Positions 11,301 to 20,978 of a stretch of DNA of 64,000 bases are shown here, one piece after another. The notes under the pieces were generated by a model that worked only from the letters and a program-made list of their open reading frames with translations, was not told the DNA's origin and ran no database searches. The DNA lies in NCBI GenBank assembly GCA_949126835.1, contig OX421497.1, forward strand, positions 16,427,823-16,491,822, written 5' to 3'. This DNA comes from Anisus vortex. Its lineage: Eukaryota; Mollusca; Gastropoda; Planorbidae. Position 1 is the first letter of the stretch. Each line of letters opens with the position of its first letter. Position numbers and translations under genes: made by a program.

Positions 11301-12019
11301 GTTAATGCATAACTTAGCAGTACTCTATTCTTGATCAGTTCATAATCATACAATTCCTCTTCAGTAAGACTTAATACAACATCAAGTGCCTTTCCTTTGT
11401 TCAGAGCTGAGCGTAGAAGTATAGCTTTCTTGCCCTCGGGAAATTGATAGTCTCTAGCGTTTCTCTCGAAAATCATGAAGAACTCTTCCACCGAATTATC
11501 TTCAAAAACTGGAATATGTTTCTTAAACTTATACAGTTCTGCATCTGCTTCAGAGCTTGCATTCGAATGATTTGACGTACGAGACCTTGCTATCTCAATT
11601 CTTTCTTGGCTTGCTATTTTCTCTCTTGCTATTTCTCTTTCCATCTCAATTCTCTTGTTTTCTCTTTCTCTTTCCATCTCTAATTCCATCTTTCTTAACT
11701 CAAGTTTAAATTTCAATTCTTCACTTAAGTCCCCAGTTGTATGCTTTACTCTTTGTTTTATAGGAAAAGGTAATTCATCATCTGATTCATCATTAACGTT
11801 ATCATTAGCAGTAGTTTCTTCAATAATTAGTGTACCTTGTTTTCTTAAACACTCAGTTACCTCTTGAAGTAATTTAGTTTTTGATGGCCTAGTTTCTGTG
11901 ATAGAAATGCCCAATGATTTAGCCAATTCTTTTAGTTGTATCATCGACATTTTATTAAGCTGTTCTGAGGTTAGATCAAATATCTCTGGATCCAATGTAA
12001 GATTATTTGTGGCTTCCAT
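8348..12019 (-). CDS. Gag-protease-integrase polyprotein with truncated RT start (1,223 aa)
   Basis: Single uninterrupted frame starting at the first ATG, ~405 nt inside the 5' LTR. Residues ~100-147 are a charged Glu/Arg/Lys coiled-coil-like stretch. Gag follows to a CCHC knuckle (C379, C382, H387, C392). The aspartic protease has DTGA at 530-533 and ILGND near 599-603. Integrase has an HHCC finger (H756, H763, C793, C796) and a catalytic triad of D827, D886 and E922, with 35 residues between the last two. A GPY/F module centres on 1060-1062. Residues ~1163-1200 match the conserved lead-in to Ty3/gypsy RT (DVPNKT, HPYRVN). The frame then ends after ~23 out-of-frame residues. No RT active-site motif is present. 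It could still assemble particles and integrate DNA, but cannot copy RNA by itself. Confidence 0.9.
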   Translation of the reverse strand: MEATNNLTLDPEIFDLTSEQLNKMSMIQLKELAKSLGISITETRPSKTKLLQEVTECLRKQGTLIIEETTANDNVNDESDDELPFPIKQRVKHTTGDLSEELKFKLELRKMELEMERERENKRIEMEREIAREKIASQERIEIARSRTSNHSNASSEADAELYKFKKHIPVFEDNSVEEFFMIFERNARDYQFPEGKKAILLRSALNKGKALDVVLSLTEEELYDYELIKNRVLLSYALTPEKYRKVFRESKKEQEQSHVDFLRQKKKYFERWIRSKGVNKDFDKLANLMLMEDFNNNIRGDVRIHLADKGVEQVETAAVMADEYVIIHSSNKFTTVDKSKFQNRDMKVEKKTMNPNESYQSKRHQQSNEGPTNSKPTCSHCKRIGHTKEKCWILNGNPNKKNVVLSYVAMPKQRTHVNVKKDVRTQTEIPSANADNLTKHTYLGNLKPEIVPEIETMVFNNSNANLSSKESITVRTTMSTKHTSYKNNLDTDLIDTEIPSNCLPFIEEGTVSSIINGVTSEKNIRILRDTGAEVSLLLENTVPTSQSTYTGQDLTIQGVSRKNVQVPLHQIQLKSAYFTGNVVVGVYKSLPFKGVSLILGNDIAGDVVHSISKKKQCLNKSESFIKPICIVTRGMAQQQKSVETMSKSKIEPEIDLQATFLADILSGPSVKTTESNLSPRQLLLLEQNRDSGIKHLKKKVITEQEAEIKGNGFFLKEGILMQKWRDVKCDSDNCREGSQIVVPAIYRNDILHMAHDTPYAGHLGVNKTYRRILPYFYWPGLHRDVTKYCKSCNTCQIVGKPNQTIPVAPLKPIPAFAEPFSHLLIDCVGPLPKTKTGHQYLFTIMCTATRYPEAIPLRTINADKISDALIAFCSRYGLPKTIQSDQGSNFTSKLFNQVLKKLGIQHATSTAYHPQSQGALERYHQTLKTMLRTYCFENTEDWDRGIPFALFATRETVQESLGFSPFELVFGHSVRGPLKLLQETLLNSDEETGLVAYVEQFSNRIYHAFNHVKDNLLQAQKRMKGYYDVKARSRCFHPGDKVLMLTQLSGQPLSAKYTGPYQVLDKISDVTYLVKTPDRRKTQRLCHINMLKPYVVREEQTDIRPVSAIKTVETPPPKFKKTIIESKLQNTEALKNLNDKLAHLDLGEQTSIKGLIYDHVNLFSDVPNKTTSVTHDVVFKDDKVKPVKQHPYRVNTIQLKNNLRIGKRSHRRGHPTAHVTNV
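8359..8418 (-). pseudogene. RNase H C-terminal tail, out of frame (element 1)
   Basis: In the +1 frame relative to the polyprotein, about 19 codons read TYVLVKDHIVADTLPRM followed by TAA. This matches the usual end of gypsy RNase H (KDN-VADALSR). It overlaps the last ~20 codons of the polyprotein frame. It is the downstream edge of the deletion that removed RT and RNase H. The same tail occurs at 42742-42801 with Ser in place of Pro. Confidence 0.8.
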
Positions 12020-12402
12020 TTTATATTATTAAAAGTTACTGTAAATCTTGTTAATAATACAATAAAAGTGTCCAACTTACTTTCTGTCCTTTGAATAATT
12101 CACTACACCACACAGTTCAGATTTGTCGCAACAAGGTCATAAAAATAATACTTTCTTAGAGTTACTTTGTTCGATAAGGTAATACACCAGATAATTTTCC
12201 AGGCTGAATAGTTAAGTTTTCCGATTCTCAATAGCAATGTTCAATTCAATCACAATCTTTAGTAAATTGTATATTGTTCATATTTTCCAACACAATCCAT
12301 CCAAGTTACGAGTATGTATTACGGCAGTTGTAAATAGTTTGTGTAAATAGTATAACGATTCTTGAAGTTGAAGTAAATCCTCTAAACGTTTGTTAGTAAA
12401 TC

Positions 12403-12420
12403 ACTGACGAGCAAAACCCA
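12403..12420 (-). promoter_or_regulatory. Candidate primer-binding site of element 1
   Basis: On the sense strand, TGGGTTTTGCTCGTCAGT lies three bases inside the 5' LTR. A leading TGG fits a tRNA CCA end. I cannot match it to a specific tRNA. The identical sequence lies at the same place in element 2 (about 46774-46791). Confidence 0.4.
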
Positions 12421-12423
12421 TTT

Positions 12424-13453
12424 TATTACAAGGCAATTTATTCACCATAATAAATTATGGATGAGACCTTCTATTTATATCACACAGGTATAATTATGAT
12501 TTATAATGTTATTACGGCTAGAGCCCCCATTCAATTTATGAAAATAATAGTTATAGTATTGTTATTATTAGTGTGAGTATCCTTGTATTAGTGAAGATCT
12601 TATTATATCATTCTGAAGTTTATTTGTAGTTGTCTAGAGTATTCCGTGGTTCTTAGTATCCCCTGGCAATTCACATAGCGTAGTTTTAGAGTTTTCAGTT
12701 GATTTGCTTCATGTATAATTATTTATGTGGCTCATATTATACAGCAAGAACCTCGATGTCGAGTGGTAGTGTAGATTATTAATATAGTTGAATAAATATT
12801 ACACATACACACATGTATATAACTTTGAAATATCGACGTTAACCAAGTTGTGTAGAAAGCAACGATAAATTTGGTTTAATTTACAACATCAATCCAGTAG
12901 GAATCCAAATAATATTATATACACAATCAAGAAATACACATATTCCAATTAGTAATGAATATCCTCAATGAACATATAGCATTGTAGTTAATAGTAGAAT
13001 AATAAATTTTCCATAATACAAATCAAATAGAAATGATACTCAGAGCGGAGAATATTTGATGTTACTAGATCGAATGCAAGCCAAGAACTGACCAAAAGTG
13101 TCGAATCGCGTAGAAATATATTACGGGTCAATCGTTGGAAAAACCAGACAGTCTAGTGACACGAATATTTTAATCAAGCCTGCATGTTGACTGCGTGATC
13201 AGGTACTTTTTATTAAGAACAAGCAATAATGCTCTAACAAAATAAGGAGAGACCGATCGACCTTGACATGCTGTACTCGCGTGAACAGTTCATGTTTTTA
13301 TCGAGGTTAATAAAAAACAATAATGCTCAAATTAGGTTAGGAAAAACCCGGGGGAAACTTTGAGCTGAGAAATATTTATATCGTTTAAACGCAATTCGCT
13401 TAAATGATTTAGTTGGTTTATTAACATTACAATGTAGGGAATTTACGTTTCGT

Positions 13454-13457
<4 letters not shown>
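12424..13457 (-). repeat. 5' LTR of element 1
   Basis: A 1,034-bp LTR that should carry the promoter for the minus-strand transcript. It is paired with 6546-7579. The TATTAC and GTAACA ends are intact, and ATAT follows at 13458-13461. Confidence 0.95.

Positions 13458-13520
<63 letters not shown>
13458..13520. repeat. (AT)n tract, right of LTR element 1
   Basis: Continuation of the (AT)n target. It leads into the 3' end of a SINE at 13550, so the microsatellite may have begun as that SINE's tail. Confidence 0.85.
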
Positions 13521-13521
<1 letters not shown>

Positions 13522-13549
13522 TATTATATAGTAAAGTTATGTAGCCGTC

Positions 13550-13770
13550 GGACCAAATAATTGATCCATAGGGTCGGTGAAGCGGAGTTCACCAGTTTTT
13601 TTTCTGGATTGTGTGGCCAGCACAATGCCCGGCCGCCTTGATTTTACCCCAAGTAAAGCCAAGTAGGCCTACCCATCAAAGATAGGTAGACTCAGGGACA
13701 CCCTCCAGTCCTGGGGAAAAAAAATCTAACCTTCACCGGGATTCGAACCGAGAGCCTTCGCTACAATGTG
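13550..13770 (-). mobile_element. tRNA-derived SINE
   Basis: Read on the minus strand, it has the B-box GGTTCGAATCCCGG, then a body with GGGTGTCCCTGAGTCTACC and GGGGTAAAAT, then GGCATTGTGCTGGCCACACAATCC, and ends near ATTATTTGGTCC. The same order occurs at 33473-33712 on the plus strand. Such elements are transcribed by RNA polymerase III and moved by LINE enzymes. The A-box half is poorly preserved. Confidence 0.75.
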
Positions 13771-15477
13771 AAGAATTGACACTATTTAATTGTAATTTTA
13801 GAGTAAAGCGATTTGGTAAGTCGGCGGTGTGAATCAGGGTGAACGGAGGGGCATATGGTTTTTAAAGAAAAGGGGGAATGGGGAAAGGGGCGAGGAGGAG
13901 AAAATTTTATACGTTTCTCTCTTTTTTTTCTATCAGTATTATCCTTTGTCAACAGTCGCATTGAATACTTTTAACTCGTTGGTTGTAACAAAAATATGAA
14001 AGAAAAACGAAACATACATCAGTTATTTCTCCTTTTGTGTCCTCGCTCTTTACGTTTTCAGTTTTCTTTATCACATACAAAAGGCGAATAGAAGAAAAAA
14101 AACACGTAGAAAATGACGTTACGGTCTCCCATACTTCAGTAACTAAAACACGAAGTAAGAAAAAAAAGGAGCCATAAAGAAGAAAGAAATATGTCAAAGA
14201 GTGATTATTAGTAAATGGATGAAATCTCGCGAGGTATGCAGTGAGATAGTAACAGTAAAGGTTATCAAAATTTTAAAGAAAGTTTCACTTTAAAAAACGA
14301 AAGCACACTTTTATAGAGGGCCCACTGAACAGAAATCTCACGTAAAGTGTGACATTTTGTGTGTGTGTGTTTAAATTTGTTATTTATAATTGGATGAACT
14401 AAAGTTCAGCTTGTTTTCAGAACATTGTATTCTTTGTATTTTTGGATAATAATATTAGCTTGACATTACATATTTTCAGTCGACTTCACTAATATAATCT
14501 TTATATTTATCTATGTATCAATATCCAATATCCAACTGTATCTACCATTTTTAGGTAGGTCTATAGGTATAGGGCACAAGGCAATCCGTAGAACATAGGA
14601 TTGAGGTAAGGGAGGATGTACTTAAGGTCACTAATATGACCCTCTACTCTCCCTTGGAACTCTTTTTTTTTATACAACATTACTAACAATGTAACCCGTT
14701 CCTTTACTTCCAGGACTAGTCTCTTCAGCCACACAATGGCCTGCAAGGGAAAAAAGATCGTCTCGCGAGACGTAAAAATGCCACAGAACAGAACTAACAA
14801 TGTGGCTTCCATTTTCTTTAATAAAGTTTGTACTCCAATACTACTAGATGTTTTAAAAAAATATGAAACAGCCCCCACCTCCCCAACCAACATACACACA
14901 GACGTCGTATTTATTACTTTCTATTTTGACCCTTAGAGCTAGGTGAAGGGGAGGGGGAGGGGGGTGGAGGTAGCGAGAAACTGGCTCTTGGAAAAGCTAG
15001 TTCCCTATTCATCAGAAATATCAGAATCTTTACACCATCAGCTCACTGTGACCCTCTCGATGTTGCTGTACATAGATCCACTTGAGGCCACAGAATAGAT
15101 CTTCTTACTTGAGGTCCCGGGCCAACCAGGGGCCCACCTCACATATGAATGAATGGAAATGAATGGCCGCGGCTCGCCGTGGCCGCTAGTCGCTGTAACG
15201 CACTTTTTGTTTTTTTATATAGGCGAGTTCTTGTCTACCGTGTTGAACGGAATTCAAGACCTACCACGAACGCGGTGAAGTGGGGTGAACGGTGGGGGTT
15301 AGGGAGTTAGGGGCGTGTGTGGGAAGGGGGAATGTTCTGGAGGTGAGATTGAAGAGTGGTCCAGCACCTAGTCGCCGCTGACCTGTTGGTCTGACCTCCA
15401 CCTCAGAATTCACCCCCCCCCTCCCCTGTGGCTGCGCATGTCTAAGAGATAGAGCAAAATAGTTTTTTCCTTTGATG
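13771..15477. other. Intergenic sequence
   Basis: Mostly AT-rich with homopolymer runs. The short frames at 13949-14197 and 14561-14936 have no recognisable domain, and those at 14561-14936 overlap on opposite strands. A GC-richer patch lies at 15120-15400. No gene or transposon end is identified. Confidence 0.45.
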
Positions 15478-17369
15478 TAGGGTTAGGGTTAGGGTTATGG
15501 TTGGACTGTGAGAGTGTGTACCAAGGGTTAGGGTTGGACTGTGAGAGTGTGTACCAAGGGTTAGGGTTGGACTGTGAGAGTGTGTACCAAGGGTTAGGGT
15601 TGGACTGTGAGAGTGTGTACCAAGGGTTAGGGTTGGACTGTGAGAGTGTGTACCAAGGGTTAGGGTTGGACTGTGAGAGTGTGTACCAAGGGTTAGGGTT
15701 GGACTGTGAGAGTGTGTACCAAGGGTAAGGGTTGGACTGTGAGAGTGTGTACCAAGGGTTAGGGTTGGACTGTGAGAGTGTGTACCAAGGGTTAGGGTTG
15801 GACTGTGAGAGTGTGTACCAAGGGTTAGGGTTGGACTGTGAGAGTGTGTACCAAGGGTTAGGGTTGGACTGTGAGAGTGTGTACCAAGGGTTAGGGTTGG
15901 ACTGTGAGAGTGTGTACCAAGGGTTAGGGTTGGACTGTGAGAGTGTGTACCAAGGGTAAGGGTTGGACTGTGAGAGTGTGTACCAAGGGTTAGGGTTGGA
16001 CTGTGAGAGTGTGTACCAAGGGTTAGGGTTGGACTGTGAGAGTGTGTGTACCAAGGGTTAGGGTTGGACTGTGAGAGTGTGTGTACCAAGGGTTAGGGTT
16101 GGACTGTGAGAGTGTGTGTACCAAGGGTTAGGGTTGGACTGTGAGAGTGTGTACCAAGGGTTAGGGTTGGACTGTGAGAGTGTGTGTACCAAGGGTTAGG
16201 GTTGGACTGTGAGAGTGTGTGTACCAAGGTCACTGCATAAGTTATGGTTCGACTGTTAGAGTGTGTACCAAGGTCACTGCATAAGTTAGGGTTGGACTGT
16301 GAGAGTGTGTACCAAGGTCACTGCATAAGTTAGTGTTGGACTGTGAGAGTGTGTACCAAGGTCACTGCATAAGTTATGGTTGGACTGTGAGAGTGTGTAC
16401 CAAGGTCACTGCATAAGTTAGGGTTGGACTGTGAGAGTGTGTACCAAGGTCACTGCATAAGTTATGGTTGGACTGTGAGAGTGTGTACCAAGGTCACTGC
16501 ATAAGTTATGGTTGGACTGTGAGAGTGTGTGTACCAAGGGTTAGGGTTGGACTGTGAGAGTGTGTACCAAGGGTTAGGGTTAGACTGTGAGAGAGTGTGT
16601 ACCAAGGGTTAGGGTTGGACTGTGAGAGTGTGTACCAAGGGTTATGGTTGGACTGTGAGAGTGTGTGTACCAAGGGTTAGGGTTGGACTGTGAGAGTGTG
16701 TGTACCAAGGGTTAGGGTTGGACTGTGAGAGTGTGTACCAAGGGTTAGGGTTGGACTGTGAGAGTGTGTGTACCAAGGGTTAGGGTTGGACTGTGAGAGT
16801 GTGTGTACCAAGGGTTAGGGTTGGACTGTGAGAGTGTGTGTACCAAGGGTTAGGGTTGGACTGTGAGAGTGTGTGTACCAAGGTCACTGCATAAGTTATG
16901 GTTGGACTGTGAGAGTGTGTACCAAGGTCACTGCATAAGTTAGGGTTGGACTGTGAGAGTGTGTACCAAGGTCACTGCATAAGTTATGGTTGGACTGTGA
17001 GAGTGTGTACCAAGGTCACTGCATAAGTTATGGTTGGACTGTGAGAGTGTGTGTACCAAGGGTTAGGGTTGGACTGTGAGAGTGTGTGTACCAAGGGTTA
17101 TGGTTGGACTGTGAGAGTGTGTACCAAGGTCACTGCATAAGTTATGGTTGGACTGTGAGAGTGTGTACCAAGGTCACTGCATAAGTTATGGTTGGACTGT
17201 GAGAGTGTGTGTACCAAGGGTTAGGGTTGGACTGTGAGAGTGTGTGTACCAAGGGTTAGGGTTGGACTGTGAGAGTGTGTACCAAGGGTTAGGGTTGGAC
17301 TGTGAGAGTGTGTGTACCAAGGGTTATGGTTGGACTGTGAGAGTGTGTACCAAGGTCACTGCATAAGTC
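15478..17369. repeat. Telomere-motif satellite, 33-bp unit with 45-bp variant
   Basis: It starts with three perfect TTAGGG-type units (15479-15500) and then repeats the 33-bp unit GGTTAGGGTTGGACTGTGAG plus AGTGTGTACCAAG. From ~16230 some units gain a TCACTGCATAAGTTA segment (about 45 bp), and many have GTGTGTGT in place of GTGTGT. Long and short units occur in blocks, a sign of higher-order amplification. The Ser/Gln/Asn/Pro or Asp/Cys/Glu frames exist only because 33 is divisible by three. Confidence 0.95.
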
Positions 17370-17505
17370 CGAAGCATACATAAAGAATCATATTAGTGGC
17401 ATATAGAAGCCACAGCTGGACGGGAAAATATGGAGGTGGCGTGGAGTATGCAAATCATGACGCTTGTTTTGGCTTTACAAAATGTTTTATCAGCGTTTCT
17501 CCAAA

Positions 17506-17812
17506 CTTTTTATTTAGTGACCCAGTTTTTTTTAAACATTTAGTATGTGACCCAGTTATTTTAAAACATTTAGTTAGCGACCCAGTTTTTTTTAAACATT
17601 TATTTAGTGACCCGGTTATTTTAAAACATTTAGTTAGCGACCCAGTTATTTTAAAACATTTATTTAGTGACCCAATTATTTTTAAACATTTATTTAGTGA
17701 CCCAGTTATTTTAAAACATTTATTTAGTGACCCAGTTATTTTAAAACCTTTTTTAGTGACCCAGTTATTTTAAAACATTTATTTAGTGACCCAGTTTTTT
17801 TCATACCCCTAT
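17506..17812. repeat. 30-bp tandem repeat, ~10 copies
   Basis: Units of GACCCAGTTATTTTAAAACATTTATTTAGT with point variation. Confidence 0.9.
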
Positions 17813-18361
17813 TTGGTGACCAAGCATTTATATCACCTGTAAGAAACAAATTCAAGATATTAATTTTAATACATTTTTTTAGCTTTAATTAGTGATGTTT
17901 AATTTCATTTTTGTTTCTTTAAATATTTAATATATATTCTTAAAAATTGAATTGCAATAACATAACATAACCAATACAGAACACTTTTTGAGAATAAAAA
18001 ATAAATAGTTTATAAGCCATATCTAAACAGAAGAAATAAGTTAATTTAAATTTTTGTCAATTTGACGTGAACTTTAACTTTTGAAAAACATAAATTAATT
18101 TTTACATTTAACTTGTTCCTTTTGAAGATATAAATATTAGCATATGGCGCTAAAGCTGTGGTAGAGGCTGGCTACAGTATAATATGAATTGTTATGTTCG
18201 ATAGCAGTTGAGACATGCATAATATATTCCCTTGCACCATATTAATGGTTCAACAATTCCTGTTGATTTTCAGATGAACATTTTAGCTCACAAACCTCTT
18301 AAAACTCTAATATGCTTGATCCACGACCATTTTAATTGATATCAATTCATCACAAACTTAA
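17813..18361. other. AT-rich intergenic sequence
   Basis: Low-GC sequence with no open frame or repeat structure that I can support. Confidence 0.5.
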
Positions 18362-18573
18362 TAGGGGTCGGCAACCTACGGCCCTCGTGCCAGACTTCGC
18401 ACGCGGAGCGATTTTCAATGGCACGCGGAAGACCCCCTAAAAAGGCCATTCAGATCTCTTCCACAAGATATTAAGTGCTACAGCGGGATGGCTTTTAGGC
18501 TGTTGGCACGCTGAATGAATTAAAAATCCTACTTTGGCACACTATTGTATTGTCAAAAGGTTGCCGACCCCTG
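18362..18573. mobile_element. hAT-type MITE (212 bp)
   Basis: The ends are TAGGGGTCGGCAACCT and AGGTTGCCGACCCCTG, a near-perfect terminal inverted repeat of hAT type. The interior pairs GTGCCAGACTTCGCACGCGG-like segments but has no coding frame. I see no clean 8-bp target duplication. Relatives lie at 37701, 48433 and 49361, with single ends at 20670, 34880 and 62188. Confidence 0.85.
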
Positions 18574-18805
18574 CTGTAGAAGACAGGTAGTTTATGTGCA
18601 ATGTGTTCAGCTTGAAAATCATCATATTTTGCTATTAACCACGAAAAATGACATTTTCGGCCGAACCAAAAGTTTGATTTATTTCTCTGAATCCCCCCCT
18701 CCCCTTTTTTTCACTTATGAACTTTATTACATTCACAAGTCGCTTTCGTACATTTATCCAGTATGTAACTACATTGGAATGTTGAGGTTGGACTCAAAGC
18801 TACCT

Positions 18806-19080
18806 AATTCTGCAGCTCTACGAACACAACTTTCACATGATACATTGATCGTTCATGCTCAGACAACCTTGCACTAGCATGATACCAGTCCTCCAAAACC
18901 ACCACGCGATAGCTGCGAGTTAAGATTTGACAAAAACTTACACACAAAGCAAAATAATTTGCCTTCTGATGAAGAAAACCAAAGCCATGAACAATGAGCA
19001 ATATTATGCACCTTCCCCATTTTGTATTCACCTGATAAACAGATGCTTAGTGCATTTACGAATGGGAACATTACTGCTAG
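18806..19080 (-). pseudogene. hAT-family (ZMYM1-like) transposase N-terminal fragment
   Basis: Minus-strand translation shows WLWFSSSEGKLFCFVCKF, the pattern of the TTF/MYM-type zinc finger of hAT-derived transposases. After a one-base frameshift near 18895 it continues as EDWYHASARLSEHERSMYH, which matches the next conserved block (DW, R-L-x-H-E-S, H). The match crosses two frames and the rest of the transposase is absent, so this is a broken remnant. Confidence 0.6.
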
Positions 19081-19682
19081 CCTGTTTCTGAATATATTTA
19101 CTTTCCATCCCCTTATCCAGTCCATCCATCCAGTGTTGAATGCAATCAGGCCCATTAACAACCAATAGACTATGACACGTTTACTTGGTTTATCAGGTCA
19201 TTATGTAACATCAGTGATAATTACGTCTTTCATTGTGGGCTTGTACAGCAACAATATTCTAATTGCCAAAAGAAAAGACTTAATTTTTTGGGGATGTGTG
19301 GTGGCCCTTGTTGTGTGCCCTTTTCCAATGGAAGAGGCGGAACATGCCAAAATACGCCTCTGCTGGCAACACAACCCCATGTATAGAGTGGCCACAGAAA
19401 CTTGTGCATGCTAATTCACTTGCCATATGGATCAAATAGGTTTAATTTTTACTCTAGTTTCATATGTAATATTATAACTTTGTTGTGATCAAAATAGTAT
19501 TGTGTGTATAGTGTGTTTTGATCAACGACCTTTAAATGAAATGTGTTTTATGCACTGTATTGCTAAACCCATGATGTTTATCTAATTCATTATGCCACCG
19601 TCGAATTATTTTATTGCCCTCTAACCCTAAACTATTTTTAGTTTACCAACAATTGGGGTAGCTGTAAATAATATAAAAGAAA
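19081..19682. other. Intergenic, possible old transposon sequence
   Basis: An 80-codon plus frame and a 64-codon minus frame overlap at 19172-19414, and I recognise neither. GAGTGGCCACAGAAACTT near 19386 resembles the SINE tail. No supportable gene. Confidence 0.4.
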
Positions 19683-19919
19683 CCCTTTGTAGTATATTTG
19701 TAGTATATTTATAGTATATTTGTAGTATATTTGTAGTAAATTTGTAGTATATTTGTAGTATATTTGTAGTATATTTGTAGTATATTTGTAGTATATTTGT
19801 AGTATATTTGTAGTATATTTGTAGTATATTTGTAGTATATTTGTAGTATATTTGTAGTATATTTGTAGTATATTTGTAGTATATTTGTAGTATATTTGTA
19901 GTATATTTGTAGTATATAA
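19683..19919. repeat. 11-bp repeat GTAGTATATTT, ~21 copies
   Basis: Near-perfect 11-bp units. The Tyr/Ile/Leu minus-strand frame across it is an artefact. Confidence 0.95.
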
Positions 19920-20272
19920 TACTTCGACGTGTCCATTTAATCTTGGGATTTATTAAGAAAATAAAAAGAGATTATGAATGTGGTGAAGGGGTGATGAGAG
20001 TCATTCAATTTCTTCACCCCCCCCCCTCCAGTTAATAGTTAAAACCTTTTATATAAATATCATTTCCCACCAAAGTATCGATAATAGGTAACTTATTTTT
20101 CTCACGTCTCAATTTTCCCCTCGACGTAGCCTCGTTTTATTTTCATGAATTTGGTCACCGAGAATATGTATCAGGAATGTCTTATATCTTGCACGACTGG
20201 TTTCCCACTCCAATAGTTTCAACTATTCAACTATCGCCATCTTCAGCATCCATCTTGCTAGAGCCTAATGGC

Positions 20273-20524
20273 GCATGAAATGGGGCGCCACTCATTCTCT
20301 CTGTCATGAAATGGGGCGCCACTCATTCTCTCTGTCATGAAATGGGGCGCCACTCATTCTCTCTGTCATGAAATGGGGCGCCACTCATTCTCTCTGTCAT
20401 GAAATGGGGCGCCACTCATTCTCTCTGTCATGAAATGGGGCGCCACTCATTCTCTCTGTCATGAAATGGGGCGCCACTCATTCTCTCTGTCATGAAATGG
20501 GGCGCCACTCATTCTCTCTGTCAT
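20273..20524. repeat. 31-bp repeat, 8 copies
   Basis: Eight apparently identical units of CATGAAATGGGGCGCCACTC plus ATTCTCTCTGT, each with a GGCGCC palindrome. Uniformity implies recent amplification. Confidence 0.95.
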
Positions 20525-20639
20525 TTTTTTTTTAAGACCGGCTTTTGGAGCTTTTACCTGAATGTAAAAACTGAGAAACTAAATATTTTTTTTAGTCCAA
20601 AGAGTTGAAGTTAATATTCCAACAAAAATATATAATGGT

Positions 20640-20690
20640 GCTCTGTGCTGGTCACACCAACTCCTAGTACAGGGATCAGCAACCTTTAGT
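20640..20690. mobile_element. SINE tail fragment and single hAT MITE end
   Basis: GTGCTCTGTGCTGGTCACACCAACTCC resembles the SINE tail motif. CAGGGATCAGCAACCT from 20670 is a diverged hAT MITE terminus. No opposite terminus is found downstream, so the copy is a fragment. Confidence 0.45.
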
Positions 20691-20978
20691 TAGTAGTTGG
20701 ATATATTTGTGAAAGCTGCTTCACTTGGTCCAATCATAGGTTTGACAGGGATACTTGACTTATATTTTAAATATAAGAATTATTCATTTTTAGTATAGAT
20801 ATACGTTTTTTTTTAAAATCATTAATTAATTATTCCTTTTATATTTGGCAAAAACTAAATTGCTAAAAGAACTGCAGAGAAAAATTTAATAATTCTTTTG
20901 TCGTCGCTGGAAATATTTAAATTACTGACTATACTAATAATTTAATTCGTCTGTTGATTCTTGCGGCGGAAACAAACT

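Larger units (their letters stand above)
6546..13457 (-). mobile_element. LTR retrotransposon copy 1: Gmr1-like Ty3/gypsy lacking RT/RNase H
   Basis: A full 6,912-bp insertion read on the minus strand. It has two 1,034-bp LTRs, one long gag-PR-IN frame and a ~770-bp 3' non-coding region. The termini are TATTAC and GTAACA, an imperfect inverted pair, and the target duplication is ATAT. I found one difference between the LTRs by eye (A at 7182, T at 13060), so the insertion is young. Integrase followed by an RT start is the Gmr1-type order within Ty3/gypsy. The RT core and nearly all of RNase H are missing. Copy 2 at 41158-47830 has the same structure. Confidence 0.9.

Noticed and set aside
8864..11867. 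Plus-strand frames of 65-163 codons inside LTR element 1 (and the same at 43247-46469)
   Set aside because: Antisense shadows of the gag-PR-IN frame, with no domains of their own.
6546..13457. Ty1/copia classification based on integrase before RT
   Set aside because: The GPY/F module, the integrase style and the RT lead-in are Ty3/gypsy. The order alone is explained by the Gmr1-type arrangement.
15478..15505. A true chromosome end
   Set aside because: Only three TTAGGG units, followed by kilobases of other sequence on both sides; interstitial at best.
15410..16089. 215-codon Ser/Gln/Asn/Pro-type repeat proteins
   Set aside because: Product of the 33-bp satellite; openness follows from the period being a multiple of three.
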